A stretch of DNA of 64,000 nucleotides from Immersiella caudata (taxonomy: Eukaryota > Ascomycota > Sordariomycetes > Sordariales > Lasiosphaeriaceae), in the NCBI GenBank assembly GCA_030512335.1, contig JAULSU010000002.1, positions 4,092,001 to 4,156,000 of the forward strand. The letters run 5' to 3'. The notes beneath the pieces were generated by a model. The model saw nothing but the letters and a program-made list of their open reading frames with translations, was not told the origin of the DNA and searched no databases. The stretch's first letter is position 1; every line of letters begins with the position of its first letter. The translations under genes and the position numbers were made by a program. Below, piece by piece: positions 54,760 to 64,000 of the stretch.

Positions 54760-56348
54760 CTACAGAATGAAGCTACCGCTGTACCCTAGCCATGAGGCCC
54801 GATTCACCATCCGGAAAGCAATCCACAAAACCCTCTCCACGTACTCCTCATCAGCCACCCCCGGGTGCTTTTCCGCAATGTCAAAAGTACATGAGAACCA
54901 ATCTTTCGGGTAGTAATTCTCTGTCCAAGCAAGACCTCTCAAACCATAGTCATCAGGAAACGGTCGTTGAGAGCCGCGCCCTTCAGGTCTAGGAAACCGC
55001 TCCATTTTCAGATGGAGTAAGTCTTTGGTGTATGAGCCAAGCATCCTGTTGAGCATATTTACCACCAAGCCCTTCGGGATTCCCAAGTCCGGATGGTCCA
55101 TAGCACCTGGTGAGAAGCAGAGGAATACCAGGAAGACATGGAAGTATGGAAAGACCTTTGGGTCCCCAGCTCGCTCAAGGACAACACAATGGATCAGATT
55201 ACCAAGCCTTATAGCGTCTTTGGTCATCTCCGTGAGGTCTTGGAGCTGGGCTGAGTTGCTATACCCAAGAATGGAACAGCAAGTCATGATTGCTACTTCG
55301 TACCTGCACCAGTGTTAGTCTCGATCGCCGAAAGTCGATGCTTGACTTACCCAGGCTCAGGCCACGAAGACTCGATGTACGGGCCCAACTGAGATATAAA
55401 TCCGTCCATTTCCTTGTCCAGATCGCCCTCAATAATACCGGCTGTAATGGAGTGAACCTTTAGAAAGGCGAGCTCAGCCGGTGAGGTTCCGTTGGGAGGG
55501 TTTTCGAGAATCATCTCAATGCTCTCCGGACTCTTCTCGAACTGTGTCGCGACGCAAAGAGACTTCACCAAGTAAAACCCCTTTCGTAACCATCGCCTGG
55601 AAGTGATTGCAAGGTGGTGATGTATCCTCCCTGTCGTCGGGATTTCATCGGAGACCCATAAAAACCAAGTGTGGGCAACGTCCCTCCAGTCTTCCTTGTC
55701 GGCGACAATCAGGTACCGAGAGAGATCTCCAAGAATTTCCATCAACATAATCCTGTGCTTGGATGCCATGGGGGGTGATGCGCTAGAAAGTCGGATGGCC
55801 TCGGTAAGCAAAATGCCCACAATCGTGCCAGCAAGCTTGATGGAACCACGGAGGATGTCATCGTCGCTATCGCGATGGAATTTGAAGAGGAATGTCACCA
55901 GCTCGTTGACTCCGTGCCACAGACTCTGGAGTACATCTTCAGCTTTTTCCTGCTCGTCGACGCCGAAACGTGCCAAATCGTAGCAACTGAGAATCGATGC
56001 CTGACTTGCAGTAACTAACTGACGATACAAAGTGAGAATGCCCAGCTTCTGAACCTGGTTTAGAGGGGTATCGCCAATCCATCCTAAAAGGGGAGCTATA
56101 AGTAGTCTACCCGAGTAAGGGGTTTATTGCTACATACTCGTGAGATATCGGCGGTACATCGGTATAAGATTGGAAAATGCCCTTGAGTAGACTCTCAACT
56201 CCTGCTGAGAGACGCGTTCTTGTCGGTCACGCCGGGTGAGGAACTCATCCGGATCACCGTCATACCTTTGAAAAGGATATACCTCGGGATCATTCGGTAC
56301 GAGAAAGAGGCGAAGAAGCTCAGCAGCCCGAGGCCGCAAGTTGGTCAT
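54760..56348 (-). CDS. Est1/SMG-like helical-repeat protein, three exons
   Basis: Exons 56348-56138, 56083-55351 and 55303-54760 are joined by introns of 54 and 47 nt (GTATGT..TTTTAG and GTAAGT..GTGCAG). Phases fit and give 495 aa. The protein is almost entirely alpha-helical. Residues 188-230 (LGDLSRY ... GRIHHHLAI) resemble the TPR-like 14-3-3 core of Est1/SMG5-7 proteins, which act in telomerase recruitment or nonsense-mediated decay. The rest is less similar, so the assignment is tentative. No PIN nuclease domain is present. The frame has no stops although both sides are decayed repeats. Confidence 0.7.
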
Positions 56349-57841
56349 CCTCGGAAAAGTTCGCTGGAGGCCACTAGATGGTGAAATTTGAAGATGAGCG
56401 GACAGCCAGTATAAGCCTTTTAAAAGCAGCGGCTGTAAGACCGCTCTTTCTCGGTCTGACCAACACTTCGCCCCGCCAGCCAACCACCCAGAGAACAAAG
56501 GTGGGGTCCCGCACGCTCGTACCGACCAACAACTCCTGCACATTTCAGCGGACCGGGGAAGCGTGTCCGCTTGAATTCTTGATGCGCGGGCTCCTCGCAG
56601 CGATCTGCATCGCCAGACGCACAGGAAGCACTATCTCCATGCATTTCTGGTTGCCTGCAAGGGATGTGCAGTTTCCACCTTGGTGGCCGCGCACTGGCTC
56701 GCAGGGGTGGAACGTCTTGCATGCCCGCGCCATCGGTGGTGAGCCGCGCCAGTGCCCGCATCATGCAGTCCAGCGCCGAGAAGCTCCTGGGGAGGGGGGT
56801 CAACGTGCCCCTCACCGCATTCCGTGACTGCAGGTGACAAGTCCCCAGCTACATCTCCAAGGCGAGCATGAATGTCGGCAATTCTGCGCAACCCAGATTC
56901 AGTTGCATACTTACGCACGTTGGTGAATCTCATTGGCTACCATGATAGAGTTCAGGAGCTTTACCACCCTTCCTGGACAGGTCGCCGTCGCTCTGGTTGC
57001 CGCTCCGCTCGGAGCGTCCGGACGCGGGATTCCGGTGGTCGAACCGGAAACGCCAGACGCTTTTCGCTTGCTCGCGGCGTTGGACTGCAATCGATCGGCC
57101 GGGGTGAATCGAGTGACGGCGGTTCAGTGACGGGCGGTGCGTACGCTCGGGTCGGTACACACAAGTGCAAAGGGGAGAGTCGCGGGCGTCGAGATCGCAT
57201 GCTCGGTGGTTGCTCTGAGGGCCGGATCGCGTTGGTCTCGGAGAGGAATGGCTAAGGTCAGCGCACGGTGGTGTTGGATGTGTAGAGGTGGCCCTCTTGT
57301 TTAAAGGCAAAAAGCTAGATGTAACCGACAAGGTCGCCAGTGCCCACCAGCTGGGGTTGCTTCTTCCGTTCGGCCACTCTGCAGAGGGAGATATCTAGGT
57401 CAGGCGCTGTTGCAAATGGGACGAGTACTGCCTCCGGGATCACAGCGTGCACCTTGTCGCGCGCATCCGTGACCTAGGAGGCCCGGAGCATCCCGCGCTC
57501 TCACCGGACCGCGGCGGGCGGAAACGGTGTCGCCCGCCTGGTCGGGTGGAACGGCCCACTCGCCTCTGGGTGCAATCCAACGGGTCTCGGATGATCTTGC
57601 CCAGCGATTGGACAGGCATGTCCTCGTCGGCCACCCTCCCTTGTCAACGGTTGCAGGAGTGCAACGGGAGAAAAAAACGGGACGGAATGCTGGAGCCAAT
57701 GCAGTAAAGGAGCCAATCGGGGCCGTTCCTCAGGCTTTCCACAGTTTACCCCGCTCCCTGAAAAGCGGCGTGACACCTGCAGCGGCTGGAACTGAGCACT
57801 CTAAAAAGCCGTGATTTCAAGGGACTTTGCTCCTCAGGCGC
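56349..57841. other. No supportable gene
   Basis: GC-rich with many overlapping medium frames on both strands and no domain or intron logic. Possibly further decayed repeat sequence. Confidence 0.4.
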
Positions 57842-58441
57842 ATGCCCGGCTTATTCTTCGTTCTCGCAATGGCCTGGGCCCTAAACGCACTAGGGATAGA
57901 TATCCCCGAGCAGGGAAGTTCCTTTCACTTCTTCGCTCATGCGTTCCGCAGGGCATCTCTTCATACGCACCCCGATAAAAACCCACCTTCCAACGTCTTT
58001 CCATCATTTCACGAGGTACAATATGCCTTTGCACATCTCACCGATCCCAAGACCCGTACCGTCCTAACGGAAAGACTCAGCGCTGCTATTAGAGACGCTA
58101 AATTGACCGGTTATCGCCGGACGTTTTTCCCGGAGCTCAAGATTGGTGACCCCTCTGTCTTCGGTCCTTACAGCGACAACCACAAGCCGACCAACGGCCC
58201 TCCGAACTTCTTTGACCTAAGCCTTTGGCTCATCCATTCAGAGTTTCAGGAGGAAGAGGATTGGGAGGGTGGTTCCATCACATCAAGCATGCAACAGGAC
58301 GTCAATTCTGATGGCCCTAGTAGGCCGATGTCGCCAGTTGATGCAATCGGTAGTGGAGGAGATGAGGGCGGTATACTCACAAATGGGGTGATGGAGACGG
58401 AGATCGAAGGGCGGATAGTCACAACCACTGGTTCCGAGTAA
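57842..58441 (+). CDS. J-domain-like protein, 199 aa
   Basis: I chose ATG at 57842; the frame upstream uses a TTG. Residues about 10-75 resemble a J domain: an AFRRASLHTHPDKNP segment carries the HPD motif at residues 43-45, followed by a helix (FHEVQYAFAHLTDPKTRTVL). J domains stimulate Hsp70 ATPases. The N-terminal 20 residues are hydrophobic and could be a helix I variant or a signal. The C-terminal half is acidic, polar and probably disordered, with Gly/Ser/Glu. Not clearly a canonical DnaJ type. It is intact in a decayed neighbourhood. Confidence 0.6.
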   Translation: MPGLFFVLAMAWALNALGIDIPEQGSSFHFFAHAFRRASLHTHPDKNPPSNVFPSFHEVQYAFAHLTDPKTRTVLTERLSAAIRDAKLTGYRRTFFPELKIGDPSVFGPYSDNHKPTNGPPNFFDLSLWLIHSEFQEEEDWEGGSITSSMQQDVNSDGPSRPMSPVDAIGSGGDEGGILTNGVMETEIEGRIVTTTGSE

Positions 58442-59608
58442 ACGTTCCACTACATTCTGGGCGAGCGGCCAGACTGTGACAATCCCGGCATTAGCCTTCT
58501 TCCCACTCTTCCTGGACGGAGGAGCCTTCGACACGACGGACGGATTGCTAGGCCCGTTCGCCCTCCTCGGATGGCCCCGCGGGTACCGCGACCGCTACCG
58601 CCCTCACCGCTCTTGCCCGTGTTCTCTGGTCGGACGCCGGTAGCGTAGGCGGCGTGTCCTTGGCCTCAATCCTAGCGCTACGGCGTGGCGGGTCTACTTC
58701 GACTCGCCGCTGACGCTGGCGTCGGCGCGTCCTGTTTCGGCCACAAATGCATTGTCGTCGCCATGAACTGCGAACCATTCACGGGCATTACTGGTGCTCG
58801 GTCAGAGGTGGTTTTGGTAAGGGGGGGGGGTCTCAGAGAGCAACGTACTTTTCAGACAGGTCGAGTTAGTAAACAAGAGAGCGGCGAGGAGAGGAGGGCC
58901 GGGGTGTTTATGTCGGCGGGCTCAAACGCACGATGGGGTGGGTCGCGCCGGGTCGCAGGGCGCACGTCTTACTACATGTAGCAGCTGCCTACCATTCCGC
59001 TATCAACCAAGTATCTAACTGCAGAGTAGTAATGAGATATCCATCTGCTGCCGGATTTCTGCGGCCGTATTTCTCCGGCATGTCTGTCTTCGCAACAGGG
59101 GGCGGGCTATCGGGCGTCGGTGTTGAGGTCGTCTGTCCCGTCACCGTGAGGTTGGGCTGCGGGCAGCTCGCTGGGGATTTGGGCTGTGGCTGCAGAAGAT
59201 TGCTGAGATCGTAAGACGGAGGCGACTCGCTGGTTTCTCTTCCAATGGAGAGGAGGAGGAGGAGGAGGAGGAGGAGGTAGTGGTGGTGGTGGTAATAGCG
59301 GAGGGAAATGTAGCAAGAATGGTGCTGTCCTAACGCGTTCTAGACCATCAATTGACATCACCCCCTGCTGGTTTGCGTTTGAGTGCCTTTGTCGTTGTTG
59401 TCGCTTTTCTTTTGGCAGCCTCTTTTTCTTGACCGTAGTTGCTTTGTGTTGTGTCTGCTCATCGGGTGGCAATGAACAGAGAGAGTATGAGCCTCTGTGA
59501 GTAGGGGCAGACATTGAGCGGACCTATTTCTGCACAATATCCTATAAACCGATGCGACGAAAACCCAACTCTTGTTCACTTTGCCTAGCCCGCCACTGAC
59601 TAAACCTC
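58442..59608. other. No clear gene; GGA microsatellite
   Basis: A (GGA)n run at about 59247-59277 followed by (GTG)n. The minus frame across it (59514-59107) contains a poly-Pro tract from this repeat, and I do not call it. The remainder shows short frames only. Confidence 0.5.
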
Positions 59609-60400
59609 CTATAGTCTCGTGCCGGCAGGCTGCTCCTTGGTGAGCTCGATATCAGGGTGGCAAACACGGTGGTGCCGAGTGAGATGTGTCCGACCGGCCA
59701 ACTTTTTTTCCGGGATACAATAAGTGCAATATCTCTTATTCTTATCACTGTTATGAACTGTGTCCTCGTGCCGTGTGAGGTCGTAGGGGCGAGAGAAGGT
59801 TTGGTCGCATGGCTTGCCGGTGCCCGGGTTGATCGCCTCGGGGGTGCCGACTTGATGTTTACTTTTGCCCCTGAATTGGTCCCACTTTTTTCTGCAGTCG
59901 GGCGATCTACTGCGTGCCCTCCTTGCGGTCCGCCAATTCATGACATCAAACTCCATGTCGAGTTTAGTACTTTGTGACTGGTCATCTAAGCCCATACAGC
60001 TCAAAGTGTCTTCGGCAACGCCGACACTCGTCTCGAGGCCGACATAGATGGCAGTTATGTTGCCACCACGCCGACGTCCACCTCGGTTCCAACTGCTATT
60101 TTCTACATGTTGCACACTCGCATGTAATCTCCTCGCCACATAATACCAAATTGCGTCACGATCAACTCGTAACGTAACCATGTAGTCTGCGGCTTACCTG
60201 TGACCTGCTTCCACACCTTGTCGCGATACTTGTTACTGGTGTAAAGGGTATAAGTATTCCCAGGGCGCCGTGCGATGCAGCAGGCGCAAGCGAAATTCCA
60301 GCGTTCTGGGAGAAATACACAGGCGGGAAATGGCATATCTTCTCCAGAAGCTCGGCATTGAGCACACTGTTCAAAAGCCTCTTGACCCCTAGAAATGAGC
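59609..60400 (-). CDS. Chimeric DUF3716-like / C2H2 zinc-finger protein
   Basis: Exon 2 is 60102-59609. Exon 1 ends at 60198, and a 95-nt intron (GTAAGC donor, CATGTAG acceptor) joins them in phase. The exon 1 part reads EQCAQC ... FPACV ... FACACC, a Cys pattern like DUF3716. The second exon is Arg-rich and then carries KPCDQTFSRPYDLTRHEDTVH and YCTYC ... LTRHHRVCH fingers. They resemble the C-terminal fingers of a conserved fungal C2H2 factor (Rpn4-like type). The first finger lacks a canonical first cysteine in close spacing. The 5' end is unresolved: the frame runs back through an LTTRFNSQPL repeat motif to a stop near 60433, so the true start or an upstream exon is unknown. Could be a gene built from a repeat fragment. 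Confidence 0.5.
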
Positions 60401-60445
60401 GGTTGACTGTTGAATCGGGTGGTCAGTCATTGCAATAAAGAGGAG
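60400..60445 (-). repeat. Dispersed motif copy (LTTRFNSQPL)
   Basis: The best preserved member of the dispersed family; in frame with the DUF3716-like part just downstream. Confidence 0.7.
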
Positions 60446-62159
60446 AGGGGGATTGTACTCAATCATCATAGCAAATATAATATGTCGCGCCTTGAGGAGC
60501 AAGGGGCAGGCGGCGGAATCAAGATCGACGCAGAATTTGGCACGGCAGAATTGGAGTTTTCGCTCCCCGCTGCAGGCGGGGCGCCGTTGTGGCGGAGACT
60601 GATGTCTTTGACGTCAAGGGCGCAAGTCTCGGGCCGTCTTGAAGGGGTAATGGGTGGGTCCGTAGATGGGGTGCGCGTAAAGGCCCGGAGGGCGGCCATC
60701 CGGCGAGCCGGCCGATCCCGGGTCAAGAGGCATTGTTGGTCGTAACACCGCCGCGCGGGCGCCGTCGCAGTCGGTGTCCTCGCCGATGCCGGCCCTGAGA
60801 CGCAGCGGAGACGAAGAGCCCGGCCAACTCAACGTACTGCTCGTACCGCCTAGGGGGGACCATGAACGGACCAGTAATGCCCGTGCCGAATGGTTCGCAG
60901 TTCATGGCGTTATTTTCTTGTTTGGAAGGCACCCCGCACCGACACGCCGCTCTGGATACTCGAAATTGGCCGCCGTTAGCGATGAGCGCAAACACTGGAG
61001 CGACGCCTCGGGGCGCGTCCCCTGACGATATCGACGACTACCTGCACCGGTCGCTACGGCAGCATCTTGAGGACCTTATCTCCACTCAGCAGCGCAAGAG
61101 GCGGTTCGATGTTGGGCACGACAGATGTTTTTAGGGCGCGTTGGTGGAGAGCGGTGGTGATAACGATAATGTCAAGCGAGGTGCTGGCCCACATTCGTGG
61201 CTGCGAGGATAGATGGCGGGGTCAAAACCCAATGGCTTCCCCACCTCCGCTCGCCCCGACTCGCTGCCAATGTCGACTCCATCCGTCCAAGGGATTGTTG
61301 TTGATTCTTCAGGGGTAAGGTAAACACCAAAACCCTGCCGGGGATGTGCCAAAGCGAGCTTAAAGCGCAGAAGTAGAGTCGCCCTCGGGGATTCTGAGGC
61401 CGATGCGGGACACATCCTCTTCCCTCCGTACCATTCCGCCTGATCAGCCTCCGCAATCGCCGTATCCCCCTAGTTGTCTTGAGAGGTCCCAGAATCGCGA
61501 AAGTAGACTCTTTGCGGCTTCGTCAACTTCACGGTGAGCCAAGTCCGAGTCTAGCTAGCGAGTAAGATGGTACCAGCAAGCCATCGATCAAAGACGAAGC
61601 TCGCGGTATGGAAATGATCAAGGGCTGAAGATTCTTACGGGATCGGACATGGCTGCTTTCCGCACATACACTAAGCTTGGGAGGATCTCAAGTGCCAACG
61701 ACGCACGAGTGTGCCAGTTCTCTGCAGGTAAAAAAAGTAACGCAGCAAGAAGTCCCGTCGCGTATCTCCAGTCCGCCGCGCAATCGCGGTCACCTCACGC
61801 GAGCGCTTTCATGCAGCCAAATCCGTGAAACCGCATGAGGAGCGTTGGATGCCGTGGTCAGGCTATGACTGGGTTCAGCGCCGAGAAATTCTGACCAATT
61901 TGGCAGGGCTGGTAGGAGGGCTAGTTCCTGTGCACACCCCAGAATATTGCGCGCCTCGCATCGTGAAGCCTGGCAGTGCCAGGCTGGCCCAGCCCCCGAG
62001 TCTGCCACTGATGCTTGGTGTCGAAAGTGGAAATGGTCAGCCAATCGTCACTCTGGACAAACTCGATGAAACGGCGTGCGACCCGACAGCGTGGGAGGAT
62101 GCACATGCACCAACACGGACCACTCGCTGCGGGGTGCCAGGTTCTAACGCCTGAAAACT
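60446..62159. other. Decayed sequence, no supportable gene
   Basis: GC-rich short frames. A TTCAGGGGTAAGGTAAACACCAAAACCC step near 61310-61340 is a third version of the edge sequence seen at 39450 and 48500. The last 300 bases may include the lost zinc-binding part of the sirtuin. Confidence 0.45.
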
Positions 62160-62545
62160 GATGGCGGTGCAATTGCAATCGGAACGCTTCGACCCGACAT
62201 CGTGCTTTACGATGAACTGGACCCGCGGGCTGAATCTATTTCCGCCATCGTACGGCGTGATCTGTTGCTGCGCCCAGATGTCCTTCTTATTATGGGCACG
62301 AGCCTTACAACCCACGGGGTCAAGCGCCTGGTGAAGGACTTGCGAAGGTCATTCACAAACGGGCTGGAAAAGTGGTGTTTGTGAACCTCACAGAGCCAGC
62401 TGAGAGCTGGGACGGCGTGATCAATATTTGGGTCGATCGGGACTGCGACGCCTGGGTGCGAGATTTGATCGACCGCCAGCTGGAACTTTGTTCACCAAAG
62501 AGGCGGACTGCAAACCCGGAGATTAGCTACACAATAAAACCCTGA
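62160..62545 (+). pseudogene. Sirtuin C-terminal fragment with a 1-nt deletion
   Basis: Reading from GTLRPDIVLYDELDP through DVLLIMGTSLTTHGVKRLVKD, the frame matches the NAD-binding second half of Sir2-type deacetylases of the fungal Hst type. At 62340/62341 one T seems missing from a GACTTTGCG-like sequence. After it the correct sequence, AKVIHKRAGKVVFVNLTEPAESWDGVINIW ending in DCDAWVRDL, continues in the +1 frame to a stop at 62543-62545. The Rossmann N-terminus and catalytic His region are not found upstream, so this is a broken fragment. Confidence 0.75.
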
Positions 62546-62625
62546 CCATAAGCTCTGGAATGCTCACCACCGTAGACGCGGAATACTCAACGCCGACATT
62601 CACTCCCATTCGCATCTTTCTAGCT

Positions 62626-63264
62626 TCACCAGCCTCGTGCGTGATAGCCAGTATCACCGAAGTCCAGTCCGTCGTCAACGTTGTTTCTTTCGTTCATGTA
62701 TGGCCTCTCCGGGTGCTGCTTTAGGTTTGCAACGTCGTGCGATGTGTGGCGACGCTTGAGGACTGCGTTGGCTGTCAGCTGAGACCGCTCCGACAGGAGT
62801 TGCTGGCGGAGAGACTTGGTAAGCTCGGCGGCGAGCATATTGCGACGCGTCGTCCTCGGGGAGAGCGCGGCCTGGTGGTTCATGCCTGTGGTAGTTATGT
62901 CAATAGGCTGCGCAGATGCTCGAGGGACTTCGTTGGTAGGGCGCATAGGTGACGCGCGTGTGCACCGCTTCATCACGAGTGCCTTATCCGAGTCGTTAGG
63001 GTAGTTGACTACTGGGCTGTTGAGCGTGGCGTGAGGGTGAGGCAGCGTGGAGGTCGACTGAGACGCGTTGTTACCAAGTCTCTGTCCACGATTGCCTTGC
63101 GCAAGCATCAGGGTGATGAGAGATCGTCGGGAGGTGAGTTCAGGCTTTATGCGTTGAACCTTGAACTCGTGGTTCACACTATGGCCGCTGTCCCCCAATG
63201 AGCTTTCCAAGTCGGACGAGTCGTCATCATCGTCAATGGCACTCTCGTAACATGGTTAGGATCG
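62626..63264 (-). pseudogene. DUF3295 C-terminal fragment
   Basis: The open frame ends with RRNMLAAELTKSLRQQL ... TANAVLKRRHTSHDVANLKQ and finishes GYHARGW. This is the conserved end of fungal DUF3295 proteins (annotated as AreA GATA-like-domain proteins). Upstream the frame reads ESAIDDDDDSSD and LTSRRSLITLMLAQ blocks, also typical. It meets a stop near 63260, and no N-terminal half or start codon is evident. Either a 5'-truncated fragment or the last exon of a gene whose other exons I could not find. Confidence 0.65.
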
Positions 63265-64000
63265 GGTTGCTCGCCATCGCGAACGACGTGATTGCCCAAC
63301 AAAAGCCCAAGTTGACAGTTGTATCTACAGGCTGCCGAGATTCCATTGAAGACTTTTCTCTCGCAAGGCGGCTCCTTGTTGAACCGGACCGCTCGGGGTT
63401 TTTTGCTCAGGTGTCTTGAGACTGGGTGACTCGATGGCAGGGCTTAATTTGGCCAAGCCCCTTACTGCGCGCTGGGAAGGACTGCTCGCGGCGGGAGCTC
63501 TGGTGACCTGGACACTGGATGCGGAATCGATCCTCTGTGTGGGCTTCGGGTTGATTGTGCGTGTCTAAGTGACTCTCGCGATCATTTATTCTTGGAGAGA
63601 CATGAAGCCGATGTGAGGCCCAATATGCGGTCAAATGGCTGTCAATTAGACAGTCAGATTCCCCCTGTCCGTACCAGTGGGCGTGTCAGCATGGGCCTGG
63701 AACGTGATGTTACTGTTGACGGGAAGGACCCCGTGGGGGTGATATTGATCGCGAATAAGGCATTGGCTCGTGACAGTAAGGATGCATTCTCCAACCCTCC
63801 CCTAGGTGACTGGTAGAATCCCGCTTCCCTTCGCTGGCCGGTTGGCACCTATTACAAGACTCTCTCTCAAGTCCGGCAAGGAGCAGGTTTGACCGTCAGA
63901 AGTTAGGAGGTTTATCGGGAAGAGGCTTTGCTCATCGACATCTGTACAAAGAAGCCTTACAGCTCTCACTGCCTCGATCCCGTGGTGATCACTGAGCATG
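63265..64000. other. No supportable gene
   Basis: Short minus frames (63407-63634, 63654-63848, 63802-63999) could be remains of the DUF3295 N-terminus, but I see no conserved blocks or splice logic. Confidence 0.35.

Noticed and set aside
59107..59514. 135-aa minus frame with a poly-Pro tract
   Set aside because: The Pro run is the GGA microsatellite read in antisense, and no domain lies on either side.
1..64000. Starship or other giant transposon
   Set aside because: A ferric reductase and repeat mosaic fit the idea, but no DUF3435 captain, terminal repeats or target-site duplication are visible in the window.
1..64000. CRISPR arrays, rRNA and bacterial-type regulatory sites
   Set aside because: None found; the tandem repeats present are minisatellites with variable units, not repeat-spacer arrays.

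Overview
The window looks like chromosomal DNA of a filamentous ascomycete (Pezizomycotina, probably a Sordariomycete). Introns are short (about 41-95 nt) with GT..AG ends, CTAAC/CTGAC-like branch points and C/TAG acceptors. The recognisable families are fungal: AA11 lytic polysaccharide monooxygenase with a C-terminal X278-like domain, SUR7-type membrane protein, Zn(II)2Cys6 proteins, ferric reductase, DUF3295 and Ste23-type M16 peptidase. No bacterial operon structure, CRISPR array, rRNA or complete tRNA was seen.

Left part, about 2.7-27 kb, is fairly gene-dense and mostly intact. In order it holds a KDM4-like JmjC protein; an Ala-Pro-repeat protein beside a spliced TEPER-repeat/RING protein; a four-exon ferric reductase; an unknown protein; a secreted protein; a run of small, mostly coiled-coil genes (13.8-18.7 kb); the AA11 LPMO; a SUR7-like protein; two unknown proteins at a 35-bp inverted repeat; a minisatellite; an F-box protein; and an acidic unknown protein. 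Several genes were rebuilt by splicing adjacent reading frames whose junctions fit in phase.

Right part, about 27-64 kb, is a mosaic of decayed, GC-rich repeat copies. Many fragments recur two to five times in either orientation, including a short coding motif of type LTTRxNSQPL and a long repeat pair carrying CCCTAA-like steps. Lodged in it are gene relics: a full-length M16 insulysin gene broken only by five stop codons at probable Gln positions, two decayed copies of one conserved gene, a frameshifted sirtuin fragment, a DUF3295 fragment and a chromodomain scrap. A few apparently intact genes also sit there: a 351-aa unknown, a Zn2Cys6 protein, a 105-aa unknown, a 495-aa Est1-like protein, a J-domain-like protein and a chimeric DUF3716-like/C2H2 protein.

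The genes do not form an obvious metabolic pathway. The JmjC, RING, ferric reductase, coiled-coil and F-box genes next to a repeat graveyard look like accessory-genome cargo. No tyrosine-recombinase captain or other mobilising enzyme is visible, so a giant-transposon origin cannot be claimed from this window.
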